From NCBI GenBank assembly GCA_016302185.1, contig JAEDOC010000029.1:1-17324 (forward strand): a DNA stretch of 17,324 nt. The letters are read 5' to 3'. The stretch is from Clostridium sp. Its GTDB lineage: Bacteria; Bacillota; Clostridia; Lachnospirales; Lachnospiraceae. Positions 1-7,864 of this stretch are shown here, piece after piece. The notes under the pieces are model-generated. The model was not told the origin of the DNA. It searched no databases and saw only the letters and a list, made by a program, of their open reading frames with translations. A program made the position numbers and the translations under genes. Each line of letters starts with the position of its first letter. Position 1 is the stretch's first letter.

Positions 1-55
1 AGACTAAGGATCTTGTGGGTGTATGCTCGTGTGGGTTCAAGTCCCATCTCCCGCA
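1..55 (+). tRNA. tRNA-Leu (anticodon AAG), 3' part only
   Basis: This is the 3' portion of a class II tRNA cut by the window edge. The visible part has an anticodon loop CTAAGGA at 4-10, flanked by AGA and TCT, which puts AAG at 6-8. A long variable arm follows, then the T arm GTGGG-TTCAAGT-CCCAT (31-47), the acceptor strand CTCCCGC (48-54) and discriminator A55. CCA is not encoded. The long variable arm and AAG anticodon indicate leucine (CUU/CUC, with A34 probably converted to inosine). The 5' half is outside the window, so the acceptor pairing cannot be checked. Confidence 0.85.
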
Positions 56-59
56 CGAT

Positions 60-143
60 GCAGAAGTGGCGGAATTGGCAGACGCGCACGGTTCAGGTCC
101 GTGTGAGAGCAATCTCATGAGGGTTCAAGTCCCTTCTTCTGCA
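60..143 (+). tRNA. tRNA-Leu (anticodon CAG)
   Basis: Complete class II tRNA of 84 bases. Acceptor strands GCAGAAG (60-66) and CTTCTGC (136-142) pair perfectly, with discriminator A143. The anticodon arm CACGG-TTCAGGT-CCGTG places CAG at 94-96. A long variable arm and the T loop TTCAAGT follow. CCA is not encoded and must be added after transcription. It lies four bases after the preceding tRNA-Leu, so the two are probably processed from one transcript. It reads CUG codons. Confidence 0.97.
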
Positions 144-150
144 CGATAGG

Positions 151-186
151 AAAAGCCCTGATATCGCATGATATCGGGGCTTTTTT
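151..186 (+). terminator. Rho-independent terminator of the tRNA-Leu pair
   Basis: A 15-bp stem (151-165 with 170-184, one T-G wobble) has the four-base loop GCAT (166-169). The 3' arm runs into a T-run at 181-186. It begins seven bases after the second tRNA and separates the tRNA unit from the downstream sufC-like operon. Because the 5' arm begins with four A residues, it may also work weakly on the other strand. Confidence 0.93.
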
Positions 187-190
187 GCAC

Positions 191-247
191 TATAATGTCA
201 GAATTTTGTATCAATTGCTATAGAAAAAGAACAAAGGAGGAGACTTC
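191..247 (+). promoter_or_regulatory. Candidate -10 box and ribosome binding site of the sufC-sufB operon
   Basis: A perfect TATAAT lies at 191-196, just after the tRNA terminator. The matching -35 position falls inside the terminator stem and fits the consensus poorly, so promoter strength is uncertain. A strong ribosome binding site AAAGGAGG (233-240) lies seven bases before the ATG at 248 and fixes that start. No leader structure or Rrf2/IscR-like site was recognised. Confidence 0.5.
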
Positions 248-982
248 ATGTTAGAATTAAAAAACATTTCCTTTGATGTTCCGGCAGGAAAGGAACAGAA
301 GGGAATTATCCATCATCTCGATTTGACGATTCATGATGGGGAGTTTGTTGTTGTGACCGGTCCCAACGGAGGAGGAAAATCAACGCTGGCGAAGCTGATT
401 GCCGGAATTGAGAAGCCAACCACGGGAACCATTTCCTTTGATGGGGAGGACATCACAGGAAAGAGCATTACGGATCGTGCAAATCTGGGAATCAGCTATG
501 CCTTTCAGCAGCCGGTTCGTTTTAAAGGCGTTCATGTGCTGGATCTGATTCGTCTGGCTGCAAAGCAGAATCTGTCTGCCGCGGATGCCTGCCGTTATCT
601 TTCCGAAGTGGGCCTGTGCGCCAAGGATTATATCAACCGTGAGGTAAATGCCAGCCTGTCCGGAGGCGAGTTAAAGAGAATTGAGATTGCGACGGTGCTG
701 GCGAGGGCTTCGAAGCTGTCTGTATTTGATGAGCCGGAGGCGGGAATTGATTTATGGAGCTTCCAGAACCTGATTTCCGTGTTTGAGCGGATGCGGGAGA
801 CGACCAAAGGTTCCATTATGATTATTTCCCATCAGGAACGCATCTTAAATATCGCGGATCGTATCGTGGTGCTGGCAGACGGACGGATCACCAAGGAAGG
901 AAAGAAGGAAGAAATTCTTCCGGAGATCTTAGGAACGGCTTCTGCTGTGGCAGCCTGCGACTTTTACAGGGGGGACAGATAA
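248..982 (+). CDS. sufC: SufC-like ABC ATPase of a minimal SUF system
   Basis: ATPase subunit of an iron-sulfur cluster assembly complex, 244 aa and soluble; it is not a transporter. Visible motifs are Walker A GPNGGGKST (residues 38-46, Lys44), an LSGGE signature, Walker B ending VFDEPEAGID with Asp161 and Glu162, and the H-loop His195 in ISHQE. The DEPEAGIDLW version of the Walker B/D-loop is characteristic of SufC-type rather than importer-type ATPases. It overlaps the next gene, a SufB-like scaffold, by one base (TAATG), so the two products are probably made in fixed ratio and assemble into a SufBC-like complex. No sufD, sufS or sufU lies beside it, which matches the two-gene minimal (SmsCB-type) arrangement known in archaea and many Clostridia. 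ATP binding should drive opening of the partner dimer. Confidence 0.9.
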   Translation: MLELKNISFDVPAGKEQKGIIHHLDLTIHDGEFVVVTGPNGGGKSTLAKLIAGIEKPTTGTISFDGEDITGKSITDRANLGISYAFQQPVRFKGVHVLDLIRLAAKQNLSAADACRYLSEVGLCAKDYINREVNASLSGGELKRIEIATVLARASKLSVFDEPEAGIDLWSFQNLISVFERMRETTKGSIMIISHQERILNIADRIVVLADGRITKEGKKEEILPEILGTASAVAACDFYRGDR

Positions 983-1899
983 TGGATCAGATTCAGAAAA
1001 CTTTGCTGGAAGAGATCGCGGATCTCCATGGGGTACCGGCCGGGGCCTATAACATCCGTGCCAACGGACAGATGGCGGGCCGTCATACCACAGCGAATAT
1101 TGATATTATTACGAAGGAAGATAAATCCGGCATTGATATCCGGATTAAGCCGGGCACGAAGAATGAGAGTGTGCATATTCCGGTGGTGTTAAGCCAGAGT
1201 GGTTTAACAGAGATGGTTTATAATGATTTTTATATCGGAGACGATGCGGATGTGACTATTGTGGCCGGCTGCGGGATTCACAACAGCGGCGATGCGGCTT
1301 CCGAGCATGACGGAATCCACCGCTTCTTTGTGGGAAAGAACGCGAAGATCCGGTATGTGGAGAAGCATTACGGAGAAGGTGACGGCAAGGGCGAGCGCAT
1401 CTTAAATCCGACAACGGAAGTGACCATGGACGAGGGCAGCTACATGGAGATGGAGATGGTGCAGATCAAGGGTGTGGATTCCACTGTCCGCAATACGGTG
1501 GCCAGTCTGGCAGCCGGTGCACGGATTGTAATTAAGGAGCGGCTGCTGACCCATGGAACCCAGACGGCAGACAGTACCATTGAAGTGAATCTGAATGGAG
1601 AGGATGCCAGCGCCAATGTGCTGTCCCGTTCTGTGGCGAAGGAGGAATCCAGACAAAAGTTTGTCTCGATTATTAATGGTAACGCCCGCTGTGCCGGTCA
1701 TACGGAGTGTGATGCGATTATCATGGATCATGCTAAGATTCAGGCAGTTCCGGAGCTGACCGCCAATGATCCGGACGCGGCCCTGATTCACGAGGCTGCC
1801 ATCGGCAAGATTGCCGGCGAGCAGATTATCAAGTTGATGACCCTGGGACTGACGGAGGCGGAAGCAGAGGCCCAGATTATCAATGGTTTCCTGAAATAG
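982..1899 (+). CDS. sufB: SufB/SufD-family Fe-S scaffold, short form (SmsB-like)
   Basis: Scaffold partner of the upstream SufC-like ATPase, 305 aa. Canonical SufB is about 480-500 aa, so this short form corresponds to little more than the beta-helix core and C-terminal helices. Candidate ligand residues are Cys97 (AGCGIHN), Cys237 and Cys243 in NARCAGHTECDAI, and His270/Glu271 in HEAAIGKIAGEQ. The last motif is the conserved C-terminal segment where SufB has its functional glutamate. A G-rich ribosome binding site (AGGGGGGA, 968-975) precedes the ATG, which overlaps the sufC stop. The likely role is building [4Fe-4S] clusters with SufC. It is one polypeptide rather than a SufB-SufD pair, so the complex is probably a SufB-type homodimer with two SufC; this is inferred from the family and not visible in the sequence. 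Confidence 0.88.
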   Translation: MDQIQKTLLEEIADLHGVPAGAYNIRANGQMAGRHTTANIDIITKEDKSGIDIRIKPGTKNESVHIPVVLSQSGLTEMVYNDFYIGDDADVTIVAGCGIHNSGDAASEHDGIHRFFVGKNAKIRYVEKHYGEGDGKGERILNPTTEVTMDEGSYMEMEMVQIKGVDSTVRNTVASLAAGARIVIKERLLTHGTQTADSTIEVNLNGEDASANVLSRSVAKEESRQKFVSIINGNARCAGHTECDAIIMDHAKIQAVPELTANDPDAALIHEAAIGKIAGEQIIKLMTLGLTEAEAEAQIINGFLK

Positions 1900-1905
1900 G
1901 AAAAT

Positions 1906-1935
1906 TTGTCATATTCCGGTGAACGGATGCATATA
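1906..1935 (+). promoter_or_regulatory. Weak promoter candidate before the subtilase gene
   Basis: TTGTCA (1906-1911) is followed after 18 bases by CATATA (1930-1935), inside an AT-rich stretch of the 71-base gap between the sufB-like gene and the protease. The fit is modest. The gap has no terminator, so read-through from the sufCB operon is equally possible. Confidence 0.25.
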
Positions 1936-1970
1936 TATTTAGATGTAATCTGAGAAAACGAAACTGGGAT

Positions 1971-3671
1971 ATGAACGGTCAAAAAAAGGAAAATCTACTG
2001 AACCTGTCGCTGGATGCGACGGAGGAGGAACGGGAAAAATCACCTGCTCTGCAGGTGGGATTTAACAGAGAAGAGAAACGCTGGGAATTGATCGTAAAAT
2101 ACAACGGAGAACTGGAAACGATTACCGCAGAATTTCCGGAGATAGAGGCGTATGCCTTATCCGGCGGCTATGCGGTGATTGATCTTCCGGAATCACAGAT
2201 AGAGCCTTTGGCTGGTTTTCCACAGATTGAGTATATGGAAAAGCCCAAAAGGCTCTATTTTTCTGTCAATAAGGGAAAAAGTGATTCCTGTATCACCCGT
2301 GTGCAGGAGGGCCCGAAGGGGTTGACGGGACGTGGCGTGATTGTGGCTGTGATTGATTCCGGAATCGATTATTTTCATCCGGATTTCCGGGATGCGTCGG
2401 GAAAAACGCGGATTCTGGAGCTGTGGGATCAGGATCGGGGGACGATTTATACAGAGGCGCAGATCAATCAGGCGCTGGAGGCCGGGAGCCGGACCGCGGG
2501 TTATGAGATCGTGCCTTCCAGAGATCTCAGCGGCCACGGCACTGCAGTGACCGGGATTGCGGCCGGCGGCGGGATGGAGGATAGAAATGAACGGGGAATT
2601 GCCTATGAGAGCAGGCTTCTGATTGTGAAGCTGGGTGCGCCGAAGACAGATTCCTTCCCGCGGACCACGGAGCTGATGCGGGCACTGGATTACGTGGTAC
2701 AGCGGGCGATCCGTTATCAGATGCCGGTGGCAGTGAATCTAAGCTTTGGAAACACCTACGGATCTCATGACGGAACCAGTCTTTTGGAGACATATCTGGA
2801 TACAGTGGCGGCCATGGGGCGGACGGTGATTGTTGCCGGAAGCGGCAATGAAGGCAACAGCCGGGGACATACATCGGGACAGCTCTCCAACGCACCGCTG
2901 GAGGCGGAGCTGGCAGTGGGAGAATATGAAACCGGTTTTGGCGTCCAGCTGTGGAAGCAGTACGTGGATCGGTTTTCTGTGGAGCTGATCAGCCCCGGCG
3001 GTACGTCCACGGGACCCATCACACCGGTGCTGGGCTCTCAGAGAATTTCGTTTCGGAATACCACGGTTCTTCTGTATTATGGAAAGCCCAGTCCCTTCAG
3101 TAAAGCTCAGGAAATCTATTTTGATTTTATTCCGCGCCAGAACTATGTGGAGAGCGGAATCTGGAAATTCCGACTGGTTCCGGAACGGATCGTGTCGGGC
3201 CGGTATGATTTCTGGCTCCCGGTGGAACAGGTCTTGAACCGGGCCACCCGTTTTCTTGCTTCCACGCCGGACACGACTCTGACGATTCCTTCCACGGCAA
3301 ACCGGGCCATTACGGTGGGGGCTTATGATGACAGCTATCAGGCGTATGCCGATTTTTCCGGTCGCGGCTTTACCCGGCTGGACCGGAATGTGAAGCCGGA
3401 TCTGGCGGCACCGGGAGTGAATATTGTGACCTGCCGGGCCGGAGGCGGTTATGAAGCAGTGACCGGGACCTCCTTTGCTGCGCCTTTTGTGACCGGAAGT
3501 GCTGCTCTTCTGATGCAGTGGGGAATTGTGAATGGGAATGATCCTTATTTATATGGCGAAAAAATGAAAGCATATCTCGCCGCCGGAGCCAAGCCATTGC
3601 CGGGAGAGAGTAGTTATCCTAATCCGAAGCTGGGCTATGGGACACTTTGCCTGGATGCCAGTTTTCCGTAG
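1971..3671 (+). CDS. Subtilisin-family (S8) serine protease, CspB-like
   Basis: A 566-aa serine endopeptidase. The catalytic set is complete: Asp129 (VAVIDSGID), His189 (LSGHGTAV), oxyanion Asn293 (AGSGNEG) and Ser501 (GTSFAAP). Residues 1-100 form a propeptide-like region ending near YMEKPKRLYFSVNKG, resembling the prodomain of clostridial Csp proteases. There is no signal peptide. The long stretch between Asn293 and Ser501 leaves room for the jelly-roll insertion known in CspB. Clostridial CspB activates the cortex hydrolase SleC during spore germination, but Lachnospiraceae carry several such subtilases of unknown role, so the function here is inferred. No sleC or second csp gene is nearby. 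The ATG at 1971 has only a weak ribosome binding site (CTGGGA), suggesting low or conditional translation. TAG stop at 3669. Confidence 0.85.
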   Translation: MNGQKKENLLNLSLDATEEEREKSPALQVGFNREEKRWELIVKYNGELETITAEFPEIEAYALSGGYAVIDLPESQIEPLAGFPQIEYMEKPKRLYFSVNKGKSDSCITRVQEGPKGLTGRGVIVAVIDSGIDYFHPDFRDASGKTRILELWDQDRGTIYTEAQINQALEAGSRTAGYEIVPSRDLSGHGTAVTGIAAGGGMEDRNERGIAYESRLLIVKLGAPKTDSFPRTTELMRALDYVVQRAIRYQMPVAVNLSFGNTYGSHDGTSLLETYLDTVAAMGRTVIVAGSGNEGNSRGHTSGQLSNAPLEAELAVGEYETGFGVQLWKQYVDRFSVELISPGGTSTGPITPVLGSQRISFRNTTVLLYYGKPSPFSKAQEIYFDFIPRQNYVESGIWKFRLVPERIVSGRYDFWLPVEQVLNRATRFLASTPDTTLTIPSTANRAITVGAYDDSYQAYADFSGRGFTRLDRNVKPDLAAPGVNIVTCRAGGGYEAVTGTSFAAPFVTGSAALLMQWGIVNGNDPYLYGEKMKAYLAAGAKPLPGESSYPNPKLGYGTLCLDASFP

Positions 3672-3687
3672 GATTAAGCTCTATTTT

Positions 3688-3705
3688 CTGCTGTTCAAAC
3701 AGTAG
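3688..3705 (+). terminator. Weak hairpin after the subtilase gene
   Basis: CTGCTGT (3688-3694) pairs with ACAGTAG (3699-3705), one wobble, around the loop TCAA, 16 bases after the protease stop. No T-run follows, so it is at best a weak terminator or a transcript-stabilising hairpin. Confidence 0.25.
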
Positions 3706-3766
3706 GAATATTATGAAAGATTTACCGAAAATTTATAAAATCAGGGTGTTAAAAAGTAAAAAAATA

Positions 3767-3775
3767 TGGTATTAT
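3767..3775 (+). promoter_or_regulatory. Extended -10 promoter candidate for the dgt-dnaG-rpoD cluster
   Basis: TGGTATTAT (3767-3775) has the TGn extension plus a 5/6 match to TATAAT. No good -35 lies 16-18 bases upstream, as is common for extended -10 promoters. A start near 3782 would give a leader of about 119 bases before the ATG at 3901. The 229-base gap 3672-3900 holds no gene. Confidence 0.45.
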
Positions 3776-3900
3776 ATTTAGATAATGGGTGAACTTTCGA
3801 GATTTTTTATGAAATTGTTGTAAATGTTTGGGATGCGGCAATCTCTTGCATGACTGATTTCCCGCGTTCCGCAGGACGGATGGAATAAGGTGGGATCAGG

Positions 3901-4908
3901 ATGAATATCAGAGAAACGACCGAACAGTGGGAACGGGAGTATCTAAGTCCCTATGCGGCTCTGAGCGCGAATACCAGAGGCCGTGACCGGAAGGAGGAGC
4001 TGTGCGATATCCGGACGGATTATCAGAGAGACCGGGATCGGATTCTGCACAGCAAGTCATTCCGGCGTTTGAAGCATAAGACGCAGGTGTTTTTAGCCCC
4101 GGAGGGTGATCATTACCGGACCCGCCTGACGCATACGCTGGAGGTCTCCCAGATTGCACGGACCATTGCGAAGGCGCTGCGGCTGAATGAGTCTCTGACG
4201 GAGGCCATTGCACTGGGCCATGATCTGGGGCATACTCCTTTCGGCCATTCCGGCGAAGCGGTATTAGATAAGCTTTGCAGTGACGGCTTTGCGCATTATA
4301 AGCAGAGTATTCGTGTGGTGGAGGTTCTGGAGAAGAAGGGACAGGGACTGAACCTGACCTGGGAGGTGCGGGACGGCATCTTAAATCATCGAACCAGCGG
4401 TCATCCGTCCACCTTAGAAGGGCATATTGTACGTCTTTCTGACAAAATTGCCTATATCAATCATGATATTGATGACGCAATCCGGGCGAAGATTTTCATG
4501 GAGGAGGATCTTCCGCGGGAATATACAGATGTGTTAGGGCACAGTGTGCGGGAACGTCTTAATATCATGATTCACGATATGATTGAACAAAGCCTGGAGA
4601 AGCCTTATATCGCCATGTCACCGGGGATGGAGACCGCGATGCATGGCCTGCGGACCTGGATGTTTGAACACGTCTATCAGAACGGGATTGCCAAGGCGGA
4701 AGAGGGAAAAGCACAGCAGATGATCGAGATGCTTTATGAGTATTATTTAAAGCATATCCGGGAGCTTCCGGAGGAATACCTGCAGAGGATGGAAGAACGG
4801 CAGGAGACAGAGGAGCGGACGGTCTGCGATTATATTGCGGGAATGACGGATGTATACGCGATTGACCGTTTTACAGAGCTGTTTGTGCCGAAATCCTGGA
4901 AAGTGTAA
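3901..4908 (+). CDS. dgt: dGTPase-like HD-domain dNTP triphosphohydrolase
   Basis: HD-superfamily hydrolase of the dGTPase family, 335 aa. These enzymes split dNTPs into nucleoside and tripolyphosphate and so affect dNTP pools. Metal ligands are visible: His78 (RLTHTLEVSQ), His107-Asp108 (GHDLGH) and Asp181 (SDKIAYINHD). His111 is in the same loop. The N-terminal RDRDRILHSKSFRRLKHKTQVF segment, read here in two parts, is typical of the shorter bacterial dGTPase-like branch found beside dnaG in Firmicutes. It leads the cluster with dnaG and rpoD: only 15 bases separate its stop from the dnaG start, so it is probably co-transcribed. The ribosome binding site AAGGTGGG (3887-3894) lies six bases before the ATG. 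Exact nucleotide preference cannot be read from the sequence. Confidence 0.9.
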   Translation: MNIRETTEQWEREYLSPYAALSANTRGRDRKEELCDIRTDYQRDRDRILHSKSFRRLKHKTQVFLAPEGDHYRTRLTHTLEVSQIARTIAKALRLNESLTEAIALGHDLGHTPFGHSGEAVLDKLCSDGFAHYKQSIRVVEVLEKKGQGLNLTWEVRDGILNHRTSGHPSTLEGHIVRLSDKIAYINHDIDDAIRAKIFMEEDLPREYTDVLGHSVRERLNIMIHDMIEQSLEKPYIAMSPGMETAMHGLRTWMFEHVYQNGIAKAEEGKAQQMIEMLYEYYLKHIRELPEEYLQRMEERQETEERTVCDYIAGMTDVYAIDRFTELFVPKSWKV

Positions 4909-4923
4909 CAAAAGGAGGTTTTC

Positions 4924-6696
4924 ATGTATTATCCGGAAGAAGTGATAGAGGAAGTCAGAATGCGAAGCGACATCGTGGATATTATCTCCGGGTATGTGAA
5001 GCTTCAGAAAAAGGGAAGCAATCTGTTTGGGCTATGCCCCTTCCATCAGGAGAAATCTCCGTCCTTTTCTGTATCGCCGTCCCGGCAGATGTACCATTGC
5101 TTTGGCTGTGGAGTCAGCGGCAATGTGATTACCTTTGTGATGGAATATGAGAATTATTCCTTCCGGGAGGCGCTGGAGATGCTGGCGGATCGGGCCGGAG
5201 TGAAGCTCCCGAAGATGGAATATTCCAAAGAGGCGAAGGCCCAGGCAGATTTGAAGGCGGCGCTGCTGGAGATTAATAAGCTGGCAGCCAACTATTTTTA
5301 TTATCAGTTAAAACAGCCCCAGGGAAGACAGGGCTATGAGTATTTTACGAAGCGGAAGCTGACAGATGATACCATCCGGCGGTTCGGACTGGGATATTCC
5401 AATAAGGTCAGTGACGATCTGTACCGTTATCTGAAGAGCAAGGGCTATGACGATTCCATCTTAAAAGAGACAGGTCTGGTGACCATTGAAGAGCGAGGGG
5501 CCAGGGACAAGTTCTGGAACCGGGTGATGTTTCCGATTATGGATGTGAACAGCCGGGTCATTGGCTTCGGCGGCCGTGTTCTGGGAGACGGGGAACCGAA
5601 ATACTTGAATTCGCCGGAGACGAAGCTGTTTGATAAGAGCCGGAATCTCTACGGACTCAACTATGCGCGTACCTCTAGAGAAAAGTATATGCTGCTCTGC
5701 GAAGGGTATATGGATGTGATCGCCATGCATCAGGCCGGTTTTACCAATGCGGTGGCCTCTCTGGGAACGGCGCTGACAGAACAGCATGCGATGCTGCTGA
5801 AGCGGTACACGGATCAGGTGATTTTAACCTATGACAGTGATGGTGCCGGAGTGAAGGCGGCGCTGCGGGCGATTCCTATCTTAAAGAGGGCCGGGATCTC
5901 CGCAAAGGTTTTGAATATGAGGCCGTACAAGGATCCGGATGAGTTCATGAAGAATCTGGGACCGGAGGAATTCCGGAAACGGATTGAAACGGCCAGAAAC
6001 AGCTTTCTCTATGAGATCGACGTGCTGAAGTCCGGATATCAGATGGACGATCCGGAACAGAAAACAGAGTTCTATAATCAGACAGCAAGGAAGCTTCTTC
6101 AGTTTTCCGAAGCGTTGGAGCGGGATAATTATATTCAGGCGGTGTCCAGAGAATTCTTTATTAATTATGAGGATTTGAGGCAGCTGGTAAACCGTCTGGG
6201 AAGCCAGTATGCGGGAGCGGCGAGACCGGAACCGGAGGAGGGAACGGTTCGCCGGAGTGAGAGCAGGAAAAAAGACAAGGAGGAGGGCATCCGCCAGTCG
6301 GAGCGCCTGCTGCTTACCTGGCTGATTGAGGATCCAAAGCTGTTTGATAAGATTGAAGGGATCATCGGGCCCGGAGATTTTGTAAAACCGCTTGACCGGG
6401 AAGCGGCGGAGGCAGTTTTCAAGGCGCATGAAAGCGGGACGGTAAATCCTGCGGCGATTTTGAATCATTTCATTGATGATGAGGGAAGCTATAAGGAGGT
6501 GGCGGCGCTCTTTAACGCGACGCTGGAGGAATCCTTAAGTAATGAAGAACAGAAGAAGGCTTTTTCTGAGACCGTACGGCGGATTAAGAAGAGCAGTCTG
6601 GATGACAGAATCCGCAAAGCAGCTGATCTGGAGGAGCTGCAGCGGCTGATCAAGGAGCAGGCAGGACTGGCTTCCCTGCATATTTCACTGGACTAA
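4924..6696 (+). CDS. dnaG: DNA primase DnaG
   Basis: Synthesises the RNA primers for chromosome replication; 590 aa, normal for a Firmicute DnaG. The N-terminal CHC2 zinc-binding domain has Cys38, His41, Cys59 and Cys62 (CPFHQEKSPSF and YHCFGCG). The catalytic TOPRIM domain shows Glu260 in CEGYMDVI and Asp304/Asp306 in TYDSDGAG. The C-terminal part from about residue 455, after a charged linker (ESRKKDKEEG), is the helicase-interacting domain. A strong AAAGGAGG (4910-4917) sits six bases before the ATG. It follows dgt closely and precedes rpoD, giving a variant of the macromolecular synthesis operon in which dgt, not rpsU, is the first visible gene. Confidence 0.98.
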   Translation: MYYPEEVIEEVRMRSDIVDIISGYVKLQKKGSNLFGLCPFHQEKSPSFSVSPSRQMYHCFGCGVSGNVITFVMEYENYSFREALEMLADRAGVKLPKMEYSKEAKAQADLKAALLEINKLAANYFYYQLKQPQGRQGYEYFTKRKLTDDTIRRFGLGYSNKVSDDLYRYLKSKGYDDSILKETGLVTIEERGARDKFWNRVMFPIMDVNSRVIGFGGRVLGDGEPKYLNSPETKLFDKSRNLYGLNYARTSREKYMLLCEGYMDVIAMHQAGFTNAVASLGTALTEQHAMLLKRYTDQVILTYDSDGAGVKAALRAIPILKRAGISAKVLNMRPYKDPDEFMKNLGPEEFRKRIETARNSFLYEIDVLKSGYQMDDPEQKTEFYNQTARKLLQFSEALERDNYIQAVSREFFINYEDLRQLVNRLGSQYAGAARPEPEEGTVRRSESRKKDKEEGIRQSERLLLTWLIEDPKLFDKIEGIIGPGDFVKPLDREAAEAVFKAHESGTVNPAAILNHFIDDEGSYKEVAALFNATLEESLSNEEQKKAFSETVRRIKKSSLDDRIRKAADLEELQRLIKEQAGLASLHISLD

Positions 6697-6730
6697 GGAA
6701 AATGAACAGGCGATGGAAGGATGGAGGAAC

Positions 6731-7855
6731 ATGGAAGAGAAGAATGTGACATTTGAAGAAAAACTGAATCAGCTTCTGGAATTGGCGAAAACCAGAAAAA
6801 ATGTGCTGGACAACAAGGAGATTCTGAATTTTTTCCATGGCGAGATACTTAGCCCGGAACAGCTGGATCAGATTTATGAATTCCTCGACAACCACAAGGT
6901 GGATGTGACCCGGTTTGATGAAGATATGGATATCGACCCGGAACTGTTTGAAGAGGACATGCTCTCAGAGGAAGAAGAGATTGATATGGAAAATCTCGAC
7001 TTAAATGTGCCTGAGGGGATTAATATCGAAGATCCGGTGCGGATGTACTTAAAGGAGATTGGAAAGGTGCCGCTTCTGACACCGGAAGAGGAGGTGGAGC
7101 TGGCCAAGCGGATGGAGCTGGGAGATGAATCGGCAAAAAAGCGTCTGGCAGAAGCGAATCTTCGTCTGGTGGTCAGCATCGCCAAGCGGTACGTGGGCCG
7201 GGGGATGCAGTTCCTGGATCTGATTCAGGAAGGCAATCTGGGACTGATCAAGGCAGTGGAGAAGTACGATTATTCCAAAGGCTTTAAGTTCAGTACCTAT
7301 GCCACCTGGTGGATCCGTCAGGCAATTACCCGTGCCATCGCGGATCAGGCCAGAACCATCCGGATTCCGGTTCATATGGTGGAGACGATTAATCGTCTGA
7401 TTCGTACCTCCAGACAGCTTCTCCAGGAGCTGGGGCGGGAGCCGCAGCCGGAAGAGATTGCAGAGCGGATGGATCTGCCGGTGGATCGGGTGCGGGAGAT
7501 TATGAAGATTTCCCAGGATCCGGTGTCGCTGGAGACTCCCATTGGAGAGGAAGAGGACAGTCATCTGGGAGATTTTATTCAGGATGATCATGTGGAGGTG
7601 CCGGCGGATGCGGCTACCTACACGCTGCTGCATGAACAGCTGATGGAGGTGTTAAAGACGTTGACGGAGCGGGAGCAGAAGGTACTGCGTCTCCGTTTCG
7701 GCCTGGATGACGGACGCCCCAGAACGCTGGAAGAAGTAGGAAAAGAATTTAATGTGACAAGAGAGAGAATACGTCAGATAGAGGCAAAGGCGCTGCGGAA
7801 GCTTCGCCATCCCAGCCGGAGCAAAAAGCTGAAGGATTATCTGGATGATGTATAA
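6731..7855 (+). CDS. rpoD: Major RNA polymerase sigma factor RpoD (SigA)
   Basis: Housekeeping sigma factor of the sigma-70 family. An acidic N-terminal region (rich in D and E to about residue 95) precedes region 1.2 (DPVRMYLKEIGKVPLLT, about residue 100). Region 2 includes NLRLVVSIAKRYVGRGM, the core-binding DLIQEGNLGLI and the -10-reading FKFSTYATWWIRQAITR. Region 4.2 is the helix-turn-helix TLEEVGKEFNVTRERIRQIE near the C-terminus. The start is ambiguous. An ATG at 6713 would add six residues but has a poorly placed ribosome binding site. The ATG at 6731 (protein starting MEEKNV, 374 aa) follows AAGGA at 6717-6721 and GGAGG at 6723-6727 and is preferred. It lies 34 bases after dnaG and nine before trmK. 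Confidence 0.97.
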   Translation: MEEKNVTFEEKLNQLLELAKTRKNVLDNKEILNFFHGEILSPEQLDQIYEFLDNHKVDVTRFDEDMDIDPELFEEDMLSEEEEIDMENLDLNVPEGINIEDPVRMYLKEIGKVPLLTPEEEVELAKRMELGDESAKKRLAEANLRLVVSIAKRYVGRGMQFLDLIQEGNLGLIKAVEKYDYSKGFKFSTYATWWIRQAITRAIADQARTIRIPVHMVETINRLIRTSRQLLQELGREPQPEEIAERMDLPVDRVREIMKISQDPVSLETPIGEEEDSHLGDFIQDDHVEVPADAATYTLLHEQLMEVLKTLTEREQKVLRLRFGLDDGRPRTLEEVGKEFNVTRERIRQIEAKALRKLRHPSRSKKLKDYLDDV

Positions 7856-7864
7856 AGGAGAACC

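Noticed and set aside
1928..1940. Possible sporulation sigma-G promoter before the CspB-like gene
   Set aside because: CATATAT does not fit the -10 consensus at two positions and no matching -35 is present.
3834..3852. Possible sigma-54 promoter (GG and GC elements near GCGGCAATCTCTTGCA)
   Set aside because: The GG and GC pairs are separated by 9 instead of 10 bases and the TGGCAC half is poorly matched.
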